Shown here piece after piece: positions 1 to 8,700 of a stretch of DNA of 64,000 nt; position 1 is the first letter of the stretch, and the number at the start of each line of letters is the position of its first letter. The stretch is from contig JABARV010000018.1 of NCBI GenBank assembly GCA_019186965.1, positions 62,001 to 126,000 on the forward strand, read 5' to 3'. This DNA comes from Turneriella sp. Lineage in GTDB: Bacteria; Spirochaetota; Leptospiria; Turneriellales; Turneriellaceae. Position numbers and translations under genes: made by a program. Below the pieces are notes generated by a model. It had not been told where the DNA came from, ran no database searches, and saw only the letters and a program-made list of their open reading frames with translations.

Positions 1-543
1 AGGTGCCGCAACCTTTTGTGTCATTTCGACTAAGTAGTATACTTCCGCATGTGGGGTTAAATCTAATAGAGACTTCTCCGACACGGCAGCAATAAATTGG
101 AGCAATTGTTCGCTTGTGTTTGTGTGCAATTGTATAAGTTTCTGCTTGTCGACAGTTATCGGTTGGCTAAGGAGATACTCCACCTTCGCCTTAGAATCTG
201 CAAACACAGCTTCAACGTTAAAGCGCCGCGATAAGGCACTGTTCACCGCGATAATTTCAGCGAGGGCTTTTTTGGCTTCTTCGGTCTCCGTCTTATACTC
301 GTTTGTAAACGCCTCTCCTCCGACATAAAGAGCGCCGAAGGCACGCCTTTTTTGTACGTGGTAAAGCAACTGTTGCAATGGCGACAGGTATTGCATCCCT
401 CCCATCTCCAAGCGCGACATGTGCAAGCCATCTGCCGTTTCTATATAAAACTGGGTTGTCAAATACCCCAACGGCAAAAGGATTGTTACCACTGCAATTA
501 GCATTTTGGTGCTTATTTTTAGGTTGCTTAGAAAGGCTCTCAT
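1..543 (-). CDS. Sensory receptor N-terminus, probably methyl-accepting chemotaxis protein (partial)
   Basis: An open frame runs from an ATG at 543 to the window edge with no stop, giving 181 residues. It begins with a short basic segment (MRAFLSNLKISTKM), then one hydrophobic transmembrane segment at about residues 13-30, then a helical, charged extracytoplasmic region. That is the usual start of a receptor with a four-helix-bundle sensor. HAMP and signalling domains would lie beyond position 1 and are not visible, so a histidine kinase or diguanylate cyclase is equally compatible. It is divergent from ridA; the 95-bp gap should carry both promoters, but I see no convincing -35/-10 pair. Confidence 0.6.
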   Translation of the reverse strand, partial: MRAFLSNLKISTKMLIAVVTILLPLGYLTTQFYIETADGLHMSRLEMGGMQYLSPLQQLLYHVQKRRAFGALYVGGEAFTNEYKTETEEAKKALAEIIAVNSALSRRFNVEAVFADSKAKVEYLLSQPITVDKQKLIQLHTNTSEQLLQFIAAVSEKSLLDLTPHAEVYYLVEMTQKVAAP

Positions 544-638
544 TGTATTATTTTCGGCTATACTGGCTCTTCAATTGAGATATACTGTAACTCTTTAATT
601 CGTTGACGACGTTTTTTCACACCGCACCTTATCCACGC

Positions 639-1013
639 ATGCAAATTATTTCAACCAATAACGCCCCCGCCGCAGTAGGTCCCTATTCGCAGGCAATCCG
701 TACAGCGAATATAGTTTTTCTCTCTGGCCAAATTCCGCTCGACCCGCAATCGGGTGGACTTGTAGAAGGCGACATAACGAAACAAACCGAACGGGTACTC
801 GAAAACCTAAAAGCCGTGTGCGAGGCTGCGGGAGGTAGTCTTGAAAAAGTTACCAAGTGTACTGTTTTTTTAACAGACCTCAAAAACTTCCAAGCAATGA
901 ATGGGGTGTACTCTCGGTATTTTAGCACCCATAAACCTGCGCGTTCGACAATTGGGGTTGCTGCACTACCCAAAGACGCACAGGTTGAAATTGAAGCTAT
1001 TATGGTGGTATAG
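639..1013 (+). CDS. ridA: RidA/YjgF/YER057c/UK114 family imine deaminase
   Basis: A 124-residue protein of normal length for the family. RidA hydrolyses reactive enamine/imine intermediates released by PLP enzymes such as threonine dehydratase; the protein is cytosolic and trimeric in characterised members. Visible signatures are the N-terminal NAPAAVGPYSQA segment, the SGQIPLDP strand, and the C-terminal ARSTIGVAALPKDAQVEIEA block, which contains the conserved arginine and the glutamate of the active site. I chose the ATG at 639; a TTG at 603 would add 12 residues that the family does not have. It heads a plus-strand run and lies 14 bp before an unrelated exported protein. Confidence 0.93.
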   Translation: MQIISTNNAPAAVGPYSQAIRTANIVFLSGQIPLDPQSGGLVEGDITKQTERVLENLKAVCEAAGGSLEKVTKCTVFLTDLKNFQAMNGVYSRYFSTHKPARSTIGVAALPKDAQVEIEAIMVV

Positions 1014-1027
1014 TTTTTAAAAGCCTA

Positions 1028-2467
1028 ATGCCTCGATTCGCCTGTTTTTGTTTCTTTGCATTTAGTTTTAACGCCCTTTATCCCGTTACTACTTTTAAAG
1101 ATGCAATACGCAATTTTGCAAGTCCACAAAATGGCGTTACCCTACTAAAAGAAAGCGCAAATTTACTCTACCTCGCTAGCGAGAAGATTACGTACGACGA
1201 CAAAAGTAAAAATTTTTTCCATTTCATGAATAATGCACTGGAAGATTTCGACTTTGCACGTATCTACAACAGTCCATTTTTAAATTTAGATTCTACCGGA
1301 TTTAAAACAATAGCGCTTACAGGAAAACACTACAAAGATAAGTATGTAGTCTCTTTTGGAAAAACGCAGGCATTAGATACCTTTGGCGATACATCTGCCG
1401 AATACCGGATGCGCCAAAATATACAACCTACGCAAACAGCATACACTACACAGATCGAGTTAACGACGAATCTTGCGAAATTTGACGCACGTAGTTTTGT
1501 GCGCCTTATAGAATCCCTTCTTTCAATTTACGATGCGGAAAACTCCATAGCGATAAAGACTCCACGCACGGGATTTTTTCCGCAAATTGGCGCTCCCGAA
1601 CGGCACGTTCTTGATTTAGCTGCACACGATTTTCCGCAAACGACACAGCTTTTTGCAGATGTCCTTGAGCTAAAGAGTTTTGTATCCCTAAAAGAATTTA
1701 ATAAAAAGCGCTATACCGAAATTGCTATCCGTGGGCATTTTCGTATGGACTCAATAAAAAAACAATTCCCCCATTTCTACGAGTACTTGCGTAGTATAAA
1801 AAATTTATTTACATTAGAGCTTTATATAAATGACAAAAAAGGACAAAACCTTTTTACAGCAATCCTTAACACGCAACAGGAAGAGTTCTTTTTGGGTTTT
1901 TCAACCGCAAACGGAAAAATTCTTCCCAAAAATTCCAAAGGCGAAGTCGCGTTTAAAGATGCGTTTTCTTTAACAGAAAAAGGCAGCCAAAAACTCTACG
2001 TAGCCGCACGTGCGTTTATCCGAGTGTATGGGCTTAAAATCGATACAGGGTACATCTCGCTTTTTTCACGCTACCAAACTTACGGAAAAAATTTATTTAT
2101 TTCAGGAAAAATAACGCATATTCCCGAAGGTAAAATTTCAGGAGCGCTCTTTGGCGTAGTACCCACTTGGGTTATCGATTTATCTATACCTTCAAATTTA
2201 CAAACCTTGATGAACCAATTTTCGCAAACACTACTTAAAGCCAATAACGGCTCAGGAACGAGCGCAACCCTAAAATGGGTAAGCCGAAATACCAAAGCAA
2301 ACTTGCACGCTTCGCTCACGACAGAATTTTTAGAAAATAGATTTATCCGCATTGGAATGAAAATTTGGGTGCGCAGGTTTAGGCCCAATCCAAACGTCCA
2401 AGAAGACATTAGCCGTTTTTTTTCAAAGTTAAGCCAGGCGTTTTTACGTGATTTAAACAGCTTTTAA
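1028..2467 (+). CDS. Exported protein of unknown function
   Basis: A 479-residue protein I do not recognise. The first ~20 residues (basic start, then FACFCFFAFSFNALYP) look like a signal peptide, so it is probably periplasmic or outer-membrane associated. The rest alternates polar and hydrophobic residues, is rich in Lys and Phe, and has no transmembrane segment or cysteine motif. Terms such as ARSFVRLIESLL and SGTSATLKWVSRN suggest a mixed alpha/beta fold, possibly a lipid- or polymer-binding scaffold, but nothing identifies a family. It sits between ridA (14 bp) and a methyltransferase (46 bp), apparently in the same transcription unit. Confidence 0.7.
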   Translation: MPRFACFCFFAFSFNALYPVTTFKDAIRNFASPQNGVTLLKESANLLYLASEKITYDDKSKNFFHFMNNALEDFDFARIYNSPFLNLDSTGFKTIALTGKHYKDKYVVSFGKTQALDTFGDTSAEYRMRQNIQPTQTAYTTQIELTTNLAKFDARSFVRLIESLLSIYDAENSIAIKTPRTGFFPQIGAPERHVLDLAAHDFPQTTQLFADVLELKSFVSLKEFNKKRYTEIAIRGHFRMDSIKKQFPHFYEYLRSIKNLFTLELYINDKKGQNLFTAILNTQQEEFFLGFSTANGKILPKNSKGEVAFKDAFSLTEKGSQKLYVAARAFIRVYGLKIDTGYISLFSRYQTYGKNLFISGKITHIPEGKISGALFGVVPTWVIDLSIPSNLQTLMNQFSQTLLKANNGSGTSATLKWVSRNTKANLHASLTTEFLENRFIRIGMKIWVRRFRPNPNVQEDISRFFSKLSQAFLRDLNSF

Positions 2468-2513
2468 AAGAACATTTTTATTTTCACGGTGTTTAAAATC
2501 TGTTTTTGAACCT

Positions 2514-3332
2514 GTGGTAAACTCCTGCCCCATTTGCGATGGTACGCTTCGGGCGTTGGATAATACCAATTTTGCACTATGCCCTAAGGATGCGCTTATT
2601 GTAAACCTTAAACACAAACCTTTTGAATACGAAAAAAATTATTTCGATAACGGCTTTGAAACGCAGTATGGAAAATCGTACCTTAACGACAAAGAAACAA
2701 TTTTAGCTAAGGCACGTTTTCGCATAAAAAAGGCTGAACGCTACTTTACCGCAAAGACGCATCCTTACGTTCTTGAAGTAGGTTCTGCTGCGGGTTTTTT
2801 CCTCGAAGAATTGCGCACAAAAGGCTTTCGTACCGAAGGCTGGGAAATTTCAAAAACAATGGCTAACTACGCAAATGCACAGCGCATCCACACGGTTAGG
2901 CAAGATTTTTTTGTAGGCGCTAAAATGCACAAAAATAAAAATGCAAAGCCTTACGATGTTCTTGCGCTATTTTTTGTCTTGGAACATTTCGCCGAGCAGC
3001 GAAAAGCTTGGGAAAGTCTTTCGCACCTTATACGCAAAGGAGGCTACCTTCTCCTATCTATTCCCTCGTACCAAGGGCCTACCTTCCGCTTTGCGCGTAA
3101 AAAGTGGTATAAAACCCATCCCGAAGACCATGCGGTCGATTACTCTCCAAAGGCGATTAAATGCGTGGGGGCACGTTTTGGTTTTTCGCTCTGTGCTGTT
3201 TTTTCCGAAGGAATACATCCCCAACGCTTTCCTTTAGGTAATTTTTTTCCACTATCTTGCATGTATCGCAAGCTTATCGAAAACTTCCCTATTAGCGATA
3301 CGCTCTTTGCGATACTCGAACGTACACACTAA
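2514..3332 (+). CDS. Class I SAM-dependent methyltransferase with N-terminal zinc-ribbon-like motif
   Basis: A 272-residue protein starting at GTG. An N-terminal cysteine cluster (SCPICDG, then LCPKD about 18 residues later) resembles a small zinc ribbon. The Rossmann core follows: motif I is VLEVGSAAGFFLEEL (about residue 84), then EGWEIS as the acidic loop, DVLALFFVLEHF as motif IV, and GGYLLLSIPSY as the post-IV strand. This arrangement is common in methyltransferases that act on sugars or small molecules in surface polysaccharide or lipid pathways, which would fit its place upstream of murG, but the substrate cannot be told. The HD-domain gene starts 2 bp after its stop. Confidence 0.85.
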   Translation: MVNSCPICDGTLRALDNTNFALCPKDALIVNLKHKPFEYEKNYFDNGFETQYGKSYLNDKETILAKARFRIKKAERYFTAKTHPYVLEVGSAAGFFLEELRTKGFRTEGWEISKTMANYANAQRIHTVRQDFFVGAKMHKNKNAKPYDVLALFFVLEHFAEQRKAWESLSHLIRKGGYLLLSIPSYQGPTFRFARKKWYKTHPEDHAVDYSPKAIKCVGARFGFSLCAVFSEGIHPQRFPLGNFFPLSCMYRKLIENFPISDTLFAILERTH

Positions 3333-3334
3333 AT

Positions 3335-4582
3335 ATGGAACCTGTAAAATTATTCCACTTTCTTGAAACGTGCGTCACAACAGACGAGAATAAAATTTTT
3401 CTACAACTTGAAAAATTTTGGTACAATGAAGTAGCGGCAAAAGACACGCACTTTAGCGAAGATATTAAACGCGAAACGATGCCTTTAACGCTTTCGGTTA
3501 AAGAAGACGAGAAAAATGCGATAAAAAAATTTTTGCAAAAGTATGATTTACACTTCCACGACGCGCACGACACCCTTGCGGTAGAAATCAGCACGCACCA
3601 CCGCCAACCCACTAAAGTCTTTTTTTCATTAAAAAGTTTTTCGCACTTAACCGAGCATATTTTTTTGCAAGATGGATGTATAGAAGTTAAAGAAAATGCA
3701 ACCGTAAAAGATTACCTCCAAGCCTCGGGAATAGTAGCGCGGTATCCACAGCTTTCCTTTAAGCTTCCGCACAAAAAAAATACTACAGGAGCGCTTGGCA
3801 TCCAACCATCTACCAGACGCCGTGCTTTTAAAAATATTATCCAAGGAAGAAGGCCTTCCAAAGCGCTATATTTTTTAGACGACTGTGGCCTTCTCGAAAT
3901 TTACTTGCCCGAAGTAACGGCGGGGCGCAACCTCTCGCAAAACCGGTTTCATGCACACGATATTTTTGTACACCTTCTCAACTCGTTAGACGGCGCAATG
4001 GATTTAAACGAACCTGTGCGGTGGGCAGCGCTTTTGCACGACGTTGGCAAAGTTCCCACGCGCGTCGTTACCCAAACCGGTGAAGCAAGCTTCCATAGCC
4101 ACGAAATTTTTTCTGCGCGGATGGTTGTTCCCATTATGAAGCGCCTTGCCGTACCAATCCAAATTGGGCAAAAAGTAAAATTTCTTGTGCGCAACCACAT
4201 GTTCCACTACACGGACGAATGGACAGATAAAGCCGTGCGCAGGTTCGTAAAAAAAGTTCCTCTCGAAGAACTCCAAAACTTGATTTCGCTACGCCTTGCC
4301 GATAGAAAAGGTTCTGGAAAAAAAAGTGCGTTCCCGCGTGCGTTACAAAATCTTATCCTACATATCGATGAAATTATTGCGAAGGAAAAAGAATTTAAAA
4401 TTAAAGACCTCGCCATCGACGGCCACACCCTTATGGAATTAGGAATTAAACCCTCACGGGCGATGGGAGACATGCTCAAATACCTTTTTGGTGAAGTTAA
4501 GGCAGAACGCCTTCCCAACGAAAAAGAGGCTCTACGCGAAGCTGTAAAACTACAATTGGAAAAAAAGACACATGACGCCTAA
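3335..4582 (+). CDS. HD-domain protein resembling the C-terminal half of CCA-adding/poly(A) polymerases
   Basis: A 415-residue cytosolic protein. From about residue 150 it follows the RNA-binding and HD region of bacterial tRNA nucleotidyltransferases: RRRAFKNIIQG, then LDDCGLLEIYLPEV, then an HDIG-type metal site (FHAHDIF, LLHDVGK near residue 234, FHSHE, VRNHMFHY). The C-terminus has the family's DGHTLMELGIKPSRAMGDML and NEKEAL motifs. The first ~130 residues contain no GGxVRD or DxD nucleotidyltransferase motif, so polymerase activity is unlikely; phosphohydrolase activity remains possible. Its last 11 bp overlap murG, implying coupled translation. Confidence 0.8.
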   Translation: MEPVKLFHFLETCVTTDENKIFLQLEKFWYNEVAAKDTHFSEDIKRETMPLTLSVKEDEKNAIKKFLQKYDLHFHDAHDTLAVEISTHHRQPTKVFFSLKSFSHLTEHIFLQDGCIEVKENATVKDYLQASGIVARYPQLSFKLPHKKNTTGALGIQPSTRRRAFKNIIQGRRPSKALYFLDDCGLLEIYLPEVTAGRNLSQNRFHAHDIFVHLLNSLDGAMDLNEPVRWAALLHDVGKVPTRVVTQTGEASFHSHEIFSARMVVPIMKRLAVPIQIGQKVKFLVRNHMFHYTDEWTDKAVRRFVKKVPLEELQNLISLRLADRKGSGKKSAFPRALQNLILHIDEIIAKEKEFKIKDLAIDGHTLMELGIKPSRAMGDMLKYLFGEVKAERLPNEKEALREAVKLQLEKKTHDA

Positions 4583-5669
4583 AAAAATTAATAACTCTAC
4601 ACAAACCACAAAGCCAAACTTCCCAAAAACACTTCTTATCGCAGCAGGCGGTACTGGAGGACACATTAGTCCTGGAATTAGTATCGCCGAAGCATGGCTA
4701 AAAAGTGGAGGTAAAGTACTTCTCGCAACACTCCAAAAAAATATTGACTATCCAGACATAAAGCGTATCGCGCAGCATAGAGACGTTTCCATTGTCGCTT
4801 ACGACGCACCCCGCCTACCTAAAAACCCGCTCAAAATAGTTGATTTTATACGCCGCTTTTATTCATCGTACAAAATACTTTCTTTTGCTGCAAAAGAAGA
4901 ACACGCCAACGCTGTATTAGGTATGGGTGGATATAGTACGTTCCCAACCATCGTGTACGCCTTTTTCCACCGCAAACCTGTTTTCCTCTGTGAACAAAAT
5001 GCACGTTGGGGAATTGTAACACGCTTTGGAAAATTTTTTGCAAAAAAGGTCTTTCTTTCTTTTGGTACCTCGAAAAAACTTTCCTCTAAATTTATTGTCA
5101 CCGGTAATCCGTTACGCGCAATGTTTTCTCAAGTACAGCCAACAAAAAAGCAGAGGAAATCCGCGAAAAAACCCCTGCTCTTTTTTTTAGGGGGTAGCCA
5201 AGGAGCAACTGATATCAACGCTCTTTACCTGCGCTTTCTCGAAAGCCCTTTTGCTTCCAAATACCGCGCTCTTGTCGCAGCCGGAAAAAACTCTGCTGAT
5301 GGAATTAAGGCAAAAAGCCGCAAAGAAGATACTGTTGTACCTTTTATAGAAGATATGCCAAGCGCGTATAAAGGAGCCGATGTCGTTATTGCCCGCTGTG
5401 GAAGTGGAACGCTTTTTGAAATTTTGTGGGCGCAAAAGCCAGCATTCCTTTTACCATACCCTTTTGCAGCAGCCAACCACCAACGTGCAAATGCCGATGC
5501 AATTGTTGGAATGCTTTCTGCAATAGTTTTTGACCAAAGGCCATTTAACGTGGAGAATGCCTTTACCGCCTTTTCGCATTTTCTTAAAAATATTCCAGCA
5601 CAAAAGACACCCCGAATATCTCCTCGTGCCGAAGACGAAATTATCCGATACATTAAAGAAGGTTTCTAA
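4572..5669 (+). CDS. murG: UDP-GlcNAc:undecaprenyl-PP-MurNAc-pentapeptide GlcNAc transferase MurG
   Basis: A 365-residue GT-B glycosyltransferase that converts lipid I to lipid II on the cytoplasmic face of the inner membrane. The glycine-rich loop GGTGGH lies at residues 26-31, followed by the membrane-associated region with GMGGYSTFP and the acceptor-site CEQNA. The C-terminal donor domain has the second glycine loop GGSQGA, then ARCGSGTLFEIL and the UDP-binding stretch ending LLPYPFAAANHQ with the HQ typical of the family. Length is normal. The start lies inside the preceding HD gene, and the stop is 1 bp before the next ATG, so it is inside a tight operon. Confidence 0.95.
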   Translation: MTPKKINNSTQTTKPNFPKTLLIAAGGTGGHISPGISIAEAWLKSGGKVLLATLQKNIDYPDIKRIAQHRDVSIVAYDAPRLPKNPLKIVDFIRRFYSSYKILSFAAKEEHANAVLGMGGYSTFPTIVYAFFHRKPVFLCEQNARWGIVTRFGKFFAKKVFLSFGTSKKLSSKFIVTGNPLRAMFSQVQPTKKQRKSAKKPLLFFLGGSQGATDINALYLRFLESPFASKYRALVAAGKNSADGIKAKSRKEDTVVPFIEDMPSAYKGADVVIARCGSGTLFEILWAQKPAFLLPYPFAAANHQRANADAIVGMLSAIVFDQRPFNVENAFTAFSHFLKNIPAQKTPRISPRAEDEIIRYIKEGF

Positions 5670-5670
5670 T

Positions 5671-7257
5671 ATGCAACCATCCTTTACTCTACTTACAAAG
5701 TCGAGACTCTTTTTTTTGTACACCCTCCTCTTCTTTGTAACAACTACCCCCCTTTTTGCAGACCGTTGGCTTGTTTTGCCTCCACGTATCGAAGGGCAAA
5801 ACACACAAAGCTTTCCTTCCGCAAGCGATGTTGCACGCGCAGTTGCTCTTTACTTAAAAATTAGCCGTGTTGAAAAAATTGTACAGGTTGCCGAAGCCGA
5901 AGCATGCCTCAAAAATGCGCATATTCGCATGGATCAAAAAATATCTGCGAGTGCACTAAAAGACATCGCTAAAAATTGTATGGCTGAGCGTATGCTCCTA
6001 ATGCGGATACGCCCCAAAAAAGAAAGTGTCGAAGTTTTAAGCAAGGTATACTTTGCTGAAAGCGACCAACTTACCGACACTATTGTGTCAAATTCGCGTA
6101 CACTCAATACTGCCCTCGGAAAAAATTTAGTAGAACGTTTTGGAAAATCCCCTGCAGCGCCTAAAGAATCCATGGCGGATCTTATTGTTGTAGGCGATAC
6201 ATTTGGAAATTCATACTTCGACTGGCCGCAGCTTAAAAATTTATTTTTAAGCGTCGATTCACAAAAATCAGCATTCTGCTATACCGATAGCCGTGGACAA
6301 ATACAAACCCTGCAAAATACAAGCGATAAAGACAGGCAAAAGCAATTTTTAGACAAGCTTACCTTTTTAGGGGGCGGTGAATACCCAAGCGCACTTATAG
6401 ACTGCGCTCTTAAAAAAAGTACTGTGTCTCGTGAAGAGGGACGCGCCGCAGAAATTATTTTTACTGTTTCTGATTTTCCCCGCACTCCAAACGCACAATT
6501 AAACTTGCGCTCACAAGTGCGTCGCCTTGCCGGACACGGAAATCTGGTATTTGCTCTTGCAAGTAATGCAACCCGACAAACACAACTTTTTTGGCAACGC
6601 CTTGCGCGTGAAATTAATGGAACAACTTTTATTCCTCTTGTGCAACGGGTACGCGTAGGTTTGCAAAACGGTACGGAATGGTTTGTCTTCCGTAGGGGCT
6701 CACGCCTTTATGAATCGCGCACTGCTGAAAAAGACCGTTTCGAAGGCGGCATAGTTATCCCCGACAAAGAATTGTCTTCACTTACAAACGAAAATCTTGT
6801 TGAAGTGTACGAAAAACTTTCGAAGAATAAAGTAATCTCCAAACAAATCGTAAGCACATACTCCGAAAGCCTAAATAATCTACTCTCGCACAAATTTAAA
6901 AGCACAGCAAAAGGTAGTAACTACTGGCGTGTTCTTCTCGAAAAAAACACACAAAAATACTATGTTTCACTTACGGCAAATACAGCACGCCAGCTTAAAG
7001 AAAATGAATTTGTGCGGATTTATGTTGAACTACTCCCTCCCACTGAAAAAGAAATCATTGTAAACCGCGCAAGCCCTGCCCTTGTCGTCGATGCAGTCGA
7101 TTCTGCACCTTCTGTTGAGTTAGATATTACCGACTATATCCGCACTCCACGAAAGTATCTACGCAAAGGAATTGGCGCACGTTCGTTTTATATACTTACG
7201 GGAAAAGTTTTACAAATTATCCCTCCCGATGCCGATGTTCTCGAGAGTGAATTCTGA
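5671..7257 (+). CDS. Exported protein with von Willebrand A-like region
   Basis: A 528-residue protein. I start it at the ATG immediately after the murG stop; the frame is open further upstream inside murG, but only this start gives a clean signal peptide (SRLFFLYTLLFFVTTTPLFA, cut before DRW). The middle region, about residues 160-310, has strand-helix alternation like a vWA domain: DTFGNSYFDWPQL, then FLGGGEYPSALIDCAL, then IIFTVSDFPRTP and GNLVFALAS. The canonical DxSxS metal site is not intact (DTFGNS occupies that place). The C-terminal third is beta-rich. It is likely periplasmic; its partner is unknown. Confidence 0.65.
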   Translation: MQPSFTLLTKSRLFFLYTLLFFVTTTPLFADRWLVLPPRIEGQNTQSFPSASDVARAVALYLKISRVEKIVQVAEAEACLKNAHIRMDQKISASALKDIAKNCMAERMLLMRIRPKKESVEVLSKVYFAESDQLTDTIVSNSRTLNTALGKNLVERFGKSPAAPKESMADLIVVGDTFGNSYFDWPQLKNLFLSVDSQKSAFCYTDSRGQIQTLQNTSDKDRQKQFLDKLTFLGGGEYPSALIDCALKKSTVSREEGRAAEIIFTVSDFPRTPNAQLNLRSQVRRLAGHGNLVFALASNATRQTQLFWQRLAREINGTTFIPLVQRVRVGLQNGTEWFVFRRGSRLYESRTAEKDRFEGGIVIPDKELSSLTNENLVEVYEKLSKNKVISKQIVSTYSESLNNLLSHKFKSTAKGSNYWRVLLEKNTQKYYVSLTANTARQLKENEFVRIYVELLPPTEKEIIVNRASPALVVDAVDSAPSVELDITDYIRTPRKYLRKGIGARSFYILTGKVLQIIPPDADVLESEF

Positions 7258-7269
7258 CGATCCATTTTA

Positions 7270-8493
7270 ATGGACGCAAATGCAACCCTCCTTAGGAATA
7301 AAAATTTTACCCGATTCATTGGAGCGCGTGCTTCAATGGTGCTCACGTTCCAAATTGTGGGGACAATCGCGCAATGGCAGGTGTACGCTGCCACACACGA
7401 TTCGCTCTACATCGGTTTTCTTGCGCTTACAGAAGTAATCCCCGCTATTTTGATGAACCTCGTGGGAGGTTACGCTGCAGATTCTTTTAACCGCCGCAGC
7501 ATGGCGCTTATTGGTTCCTTTTTTGCATCCGCAAGTGTCATTATTTTAGTTTCAACATCCGGATCACATACCTTAACTTCTATTGTTCCCCTTTTTATCG
7601 CGACGGCAATCAACGGGATTGGGCGCGGAATTATGGCTCCGGCGAGTACAGCGCTTTTAGGAGAAATTGTCAACGAAAGATACTATGCACGTGCGGCAGT
7701 TTTCAATTCTATCGCATGGCAAACTTCAGTTATTGCTGGGCCTGCACTTGCAGGAATTATTTACGAAAAGATTTCTCCACTTTTGTGCTACCAAATTGCG
7801 TTGGGACTTTCCACCGTGTCTACGCTATTTTATTTCAGTATCCATCCGCCTAAAAAACCACGCGTTGTACGCGAGCCTTTCTCTGTAGCAATGCGCGAAG
7901 GATTTCATTTCCTTTGGAACACCAAAATTATTTTAGGCTCAATTAGCCTCGATATGTTCGCTGTGCTCTTTGGTGGCGCAGTCGCACTTCTACCTGCGTT
8001 TAGCGACCAAATTTATTTAATGGGTGCATCTGGCTTAGGCCTTTTACGTTCTTCGCCAGCAATTGGTGCGGCAATTATGGGAATACTTCTAATCTTTTTA
8101 CCCATCCGGCGCGGCGCAGGAAAGATTCTTCTACTGTCTGTAACACTTTTCGGAATCTCAATGATTGCTTTTGGGCTTAATACTAGTTTTTATGCTGCAC
8201 TCGGTATTTTAGTGTTTTCTGGAGCAGTTGATAATGTAAGCGTCGTTATGCGCTCAACTATCCTACAGACGCACACCACCGATAAAATTCGAGGCCGTAT
8301 CGCTGCGATTAATTCCATCTTCATTGCCTCGTCAAATGAAATCGGCGCGTTTGAAAGCGGACTTACCGCACGCTATATGGGCCTTGTACCTTCGGTCGTC
8401 TTTGGCGGATGCATGACGGTATTGGTGGTTTTATTTATTGCGTGGCGAATACCAAGTTTGCGGCGCTTGAGTTTTGCAGGTGTACAGAAATAG
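7270..8493 (+). CDS. MFS transporter of the EntS/MFS_3-like type
   Basis: A 407-residue integral membrane protein with about 12 hydrophobic segments. The first loop carries the MFS signature between TM2 and TM3 (VGGYAADSFNRRSMALIGS). The arrangement (LRNKNFTRFIGAR start, PALAGIIYE, SSPAIGAAIMGILL, later RGRIAAINSIFI) matches the family that includes the enterobactin exporter EntS and related efflux proteins. The substrate cannot be inferred. It is the last gene of the plus-strand run, 12 bp after the vWA-like gene. I see no clear intrinsic terminator after it, although a hairpin-forming repeat begins about 20 bp past the stop. Confidence 0.88.
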   Translation: MDANATLLRNKNFTRFIGARASMVLTFQIVGTIAQWQVYAATHDSLYIGFLALTEVIPAILMNLVGGYAADSFNRRSMALIGSFFASASVIILVSTSGSHTLTSIVPLFIATAINGIGRGIMAPASTALLGEIVNERYYARAAVFNSIAWQTSVIAGPALAGIIYEKISPLLCYQIALGLSTVSTLFYFSIHPPKKPRVVREPFSVAMREGFHFLWNTKIILGSISLDMFAVLFGGAVALLPAFSDQIYLMGASGLGLLRSSPAIGAAIMGILLIFLPIRRGAGKILLLSVTLFGISMIAFGLNTSFYAALGILVFSGAVDNVSVVMRSTILQTHTTDKIRGRIAAINSIFIASSNEIGAFESGLTARYMGLVPSVVFGGCMTVLVVLFIAWRIPSLRRLSFAGVQK

Positions 8494-8508
8494 GATTACG
8501 TTAGCCCT

Positions 8509-8612
8509 GTTTTTCCATAGCTATATACAGAGTTCACAATAGCTATGGATTTTCATAGCTAAATTCAAAAATAACTTCTTTTTATAAAAAATATACTTTT
8601 TTTATAAAAAGT
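8509..8612. promoter_or_regulatory. Cluster of inverted repeats, possible operators
   Basis: CCATAGCTAT at 8515-8524 pairs with ATAGCTATGG at 8539-8548 across a 14-nt loop, and a third partial copy (TTTTCATAGCTA) follows at about 8551-8562. Next come two perfect 12-bp palindromes TTTTTATAAAAA at 8579-8590 and 8599-8610, exactly 20 bp apart, about two helical turns. They lie just upstream of a likely -35 for the DUF1564-like gene, so binding of a dimeric repressor, perhaps that gene's own product, is plausible. There is no run of T after the first hairpin, so it is a poor terminator for the MFS gene. Confidence 0.45.
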
Positions 8613-8620
8613 GATAAAAT

Positions 8621-8650
8621 TTGAGAGTTTTTTGGTATTTAATATATATA
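8621..8650 (+). promoter_or_regulatory. Candidate sigma-70-type promoter for the DUF1564-like gene
   Basis: TTGAGA at 8621-8626 is followed after 18 nt by TATATA at 8645-8650 (other registers of this AT-rich stretch are possible). The start site would be near 8657, giving a 5' leader of about 45 nt ending in GGGAGAGATAT before the ATG at 8701. Confidence 0.4.
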
Positions 8651-8700
8651 GGGTGGAGTACGACGTGCGTAAAAGTTAATCCGCCTAATGGGAGAGATAT

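Noticed and set aside
603-638. TTG-initiated 12-residue extension of RidA
   Set aside because: The family starts at about MQIISTNNAP, and an ATG is available at 639.
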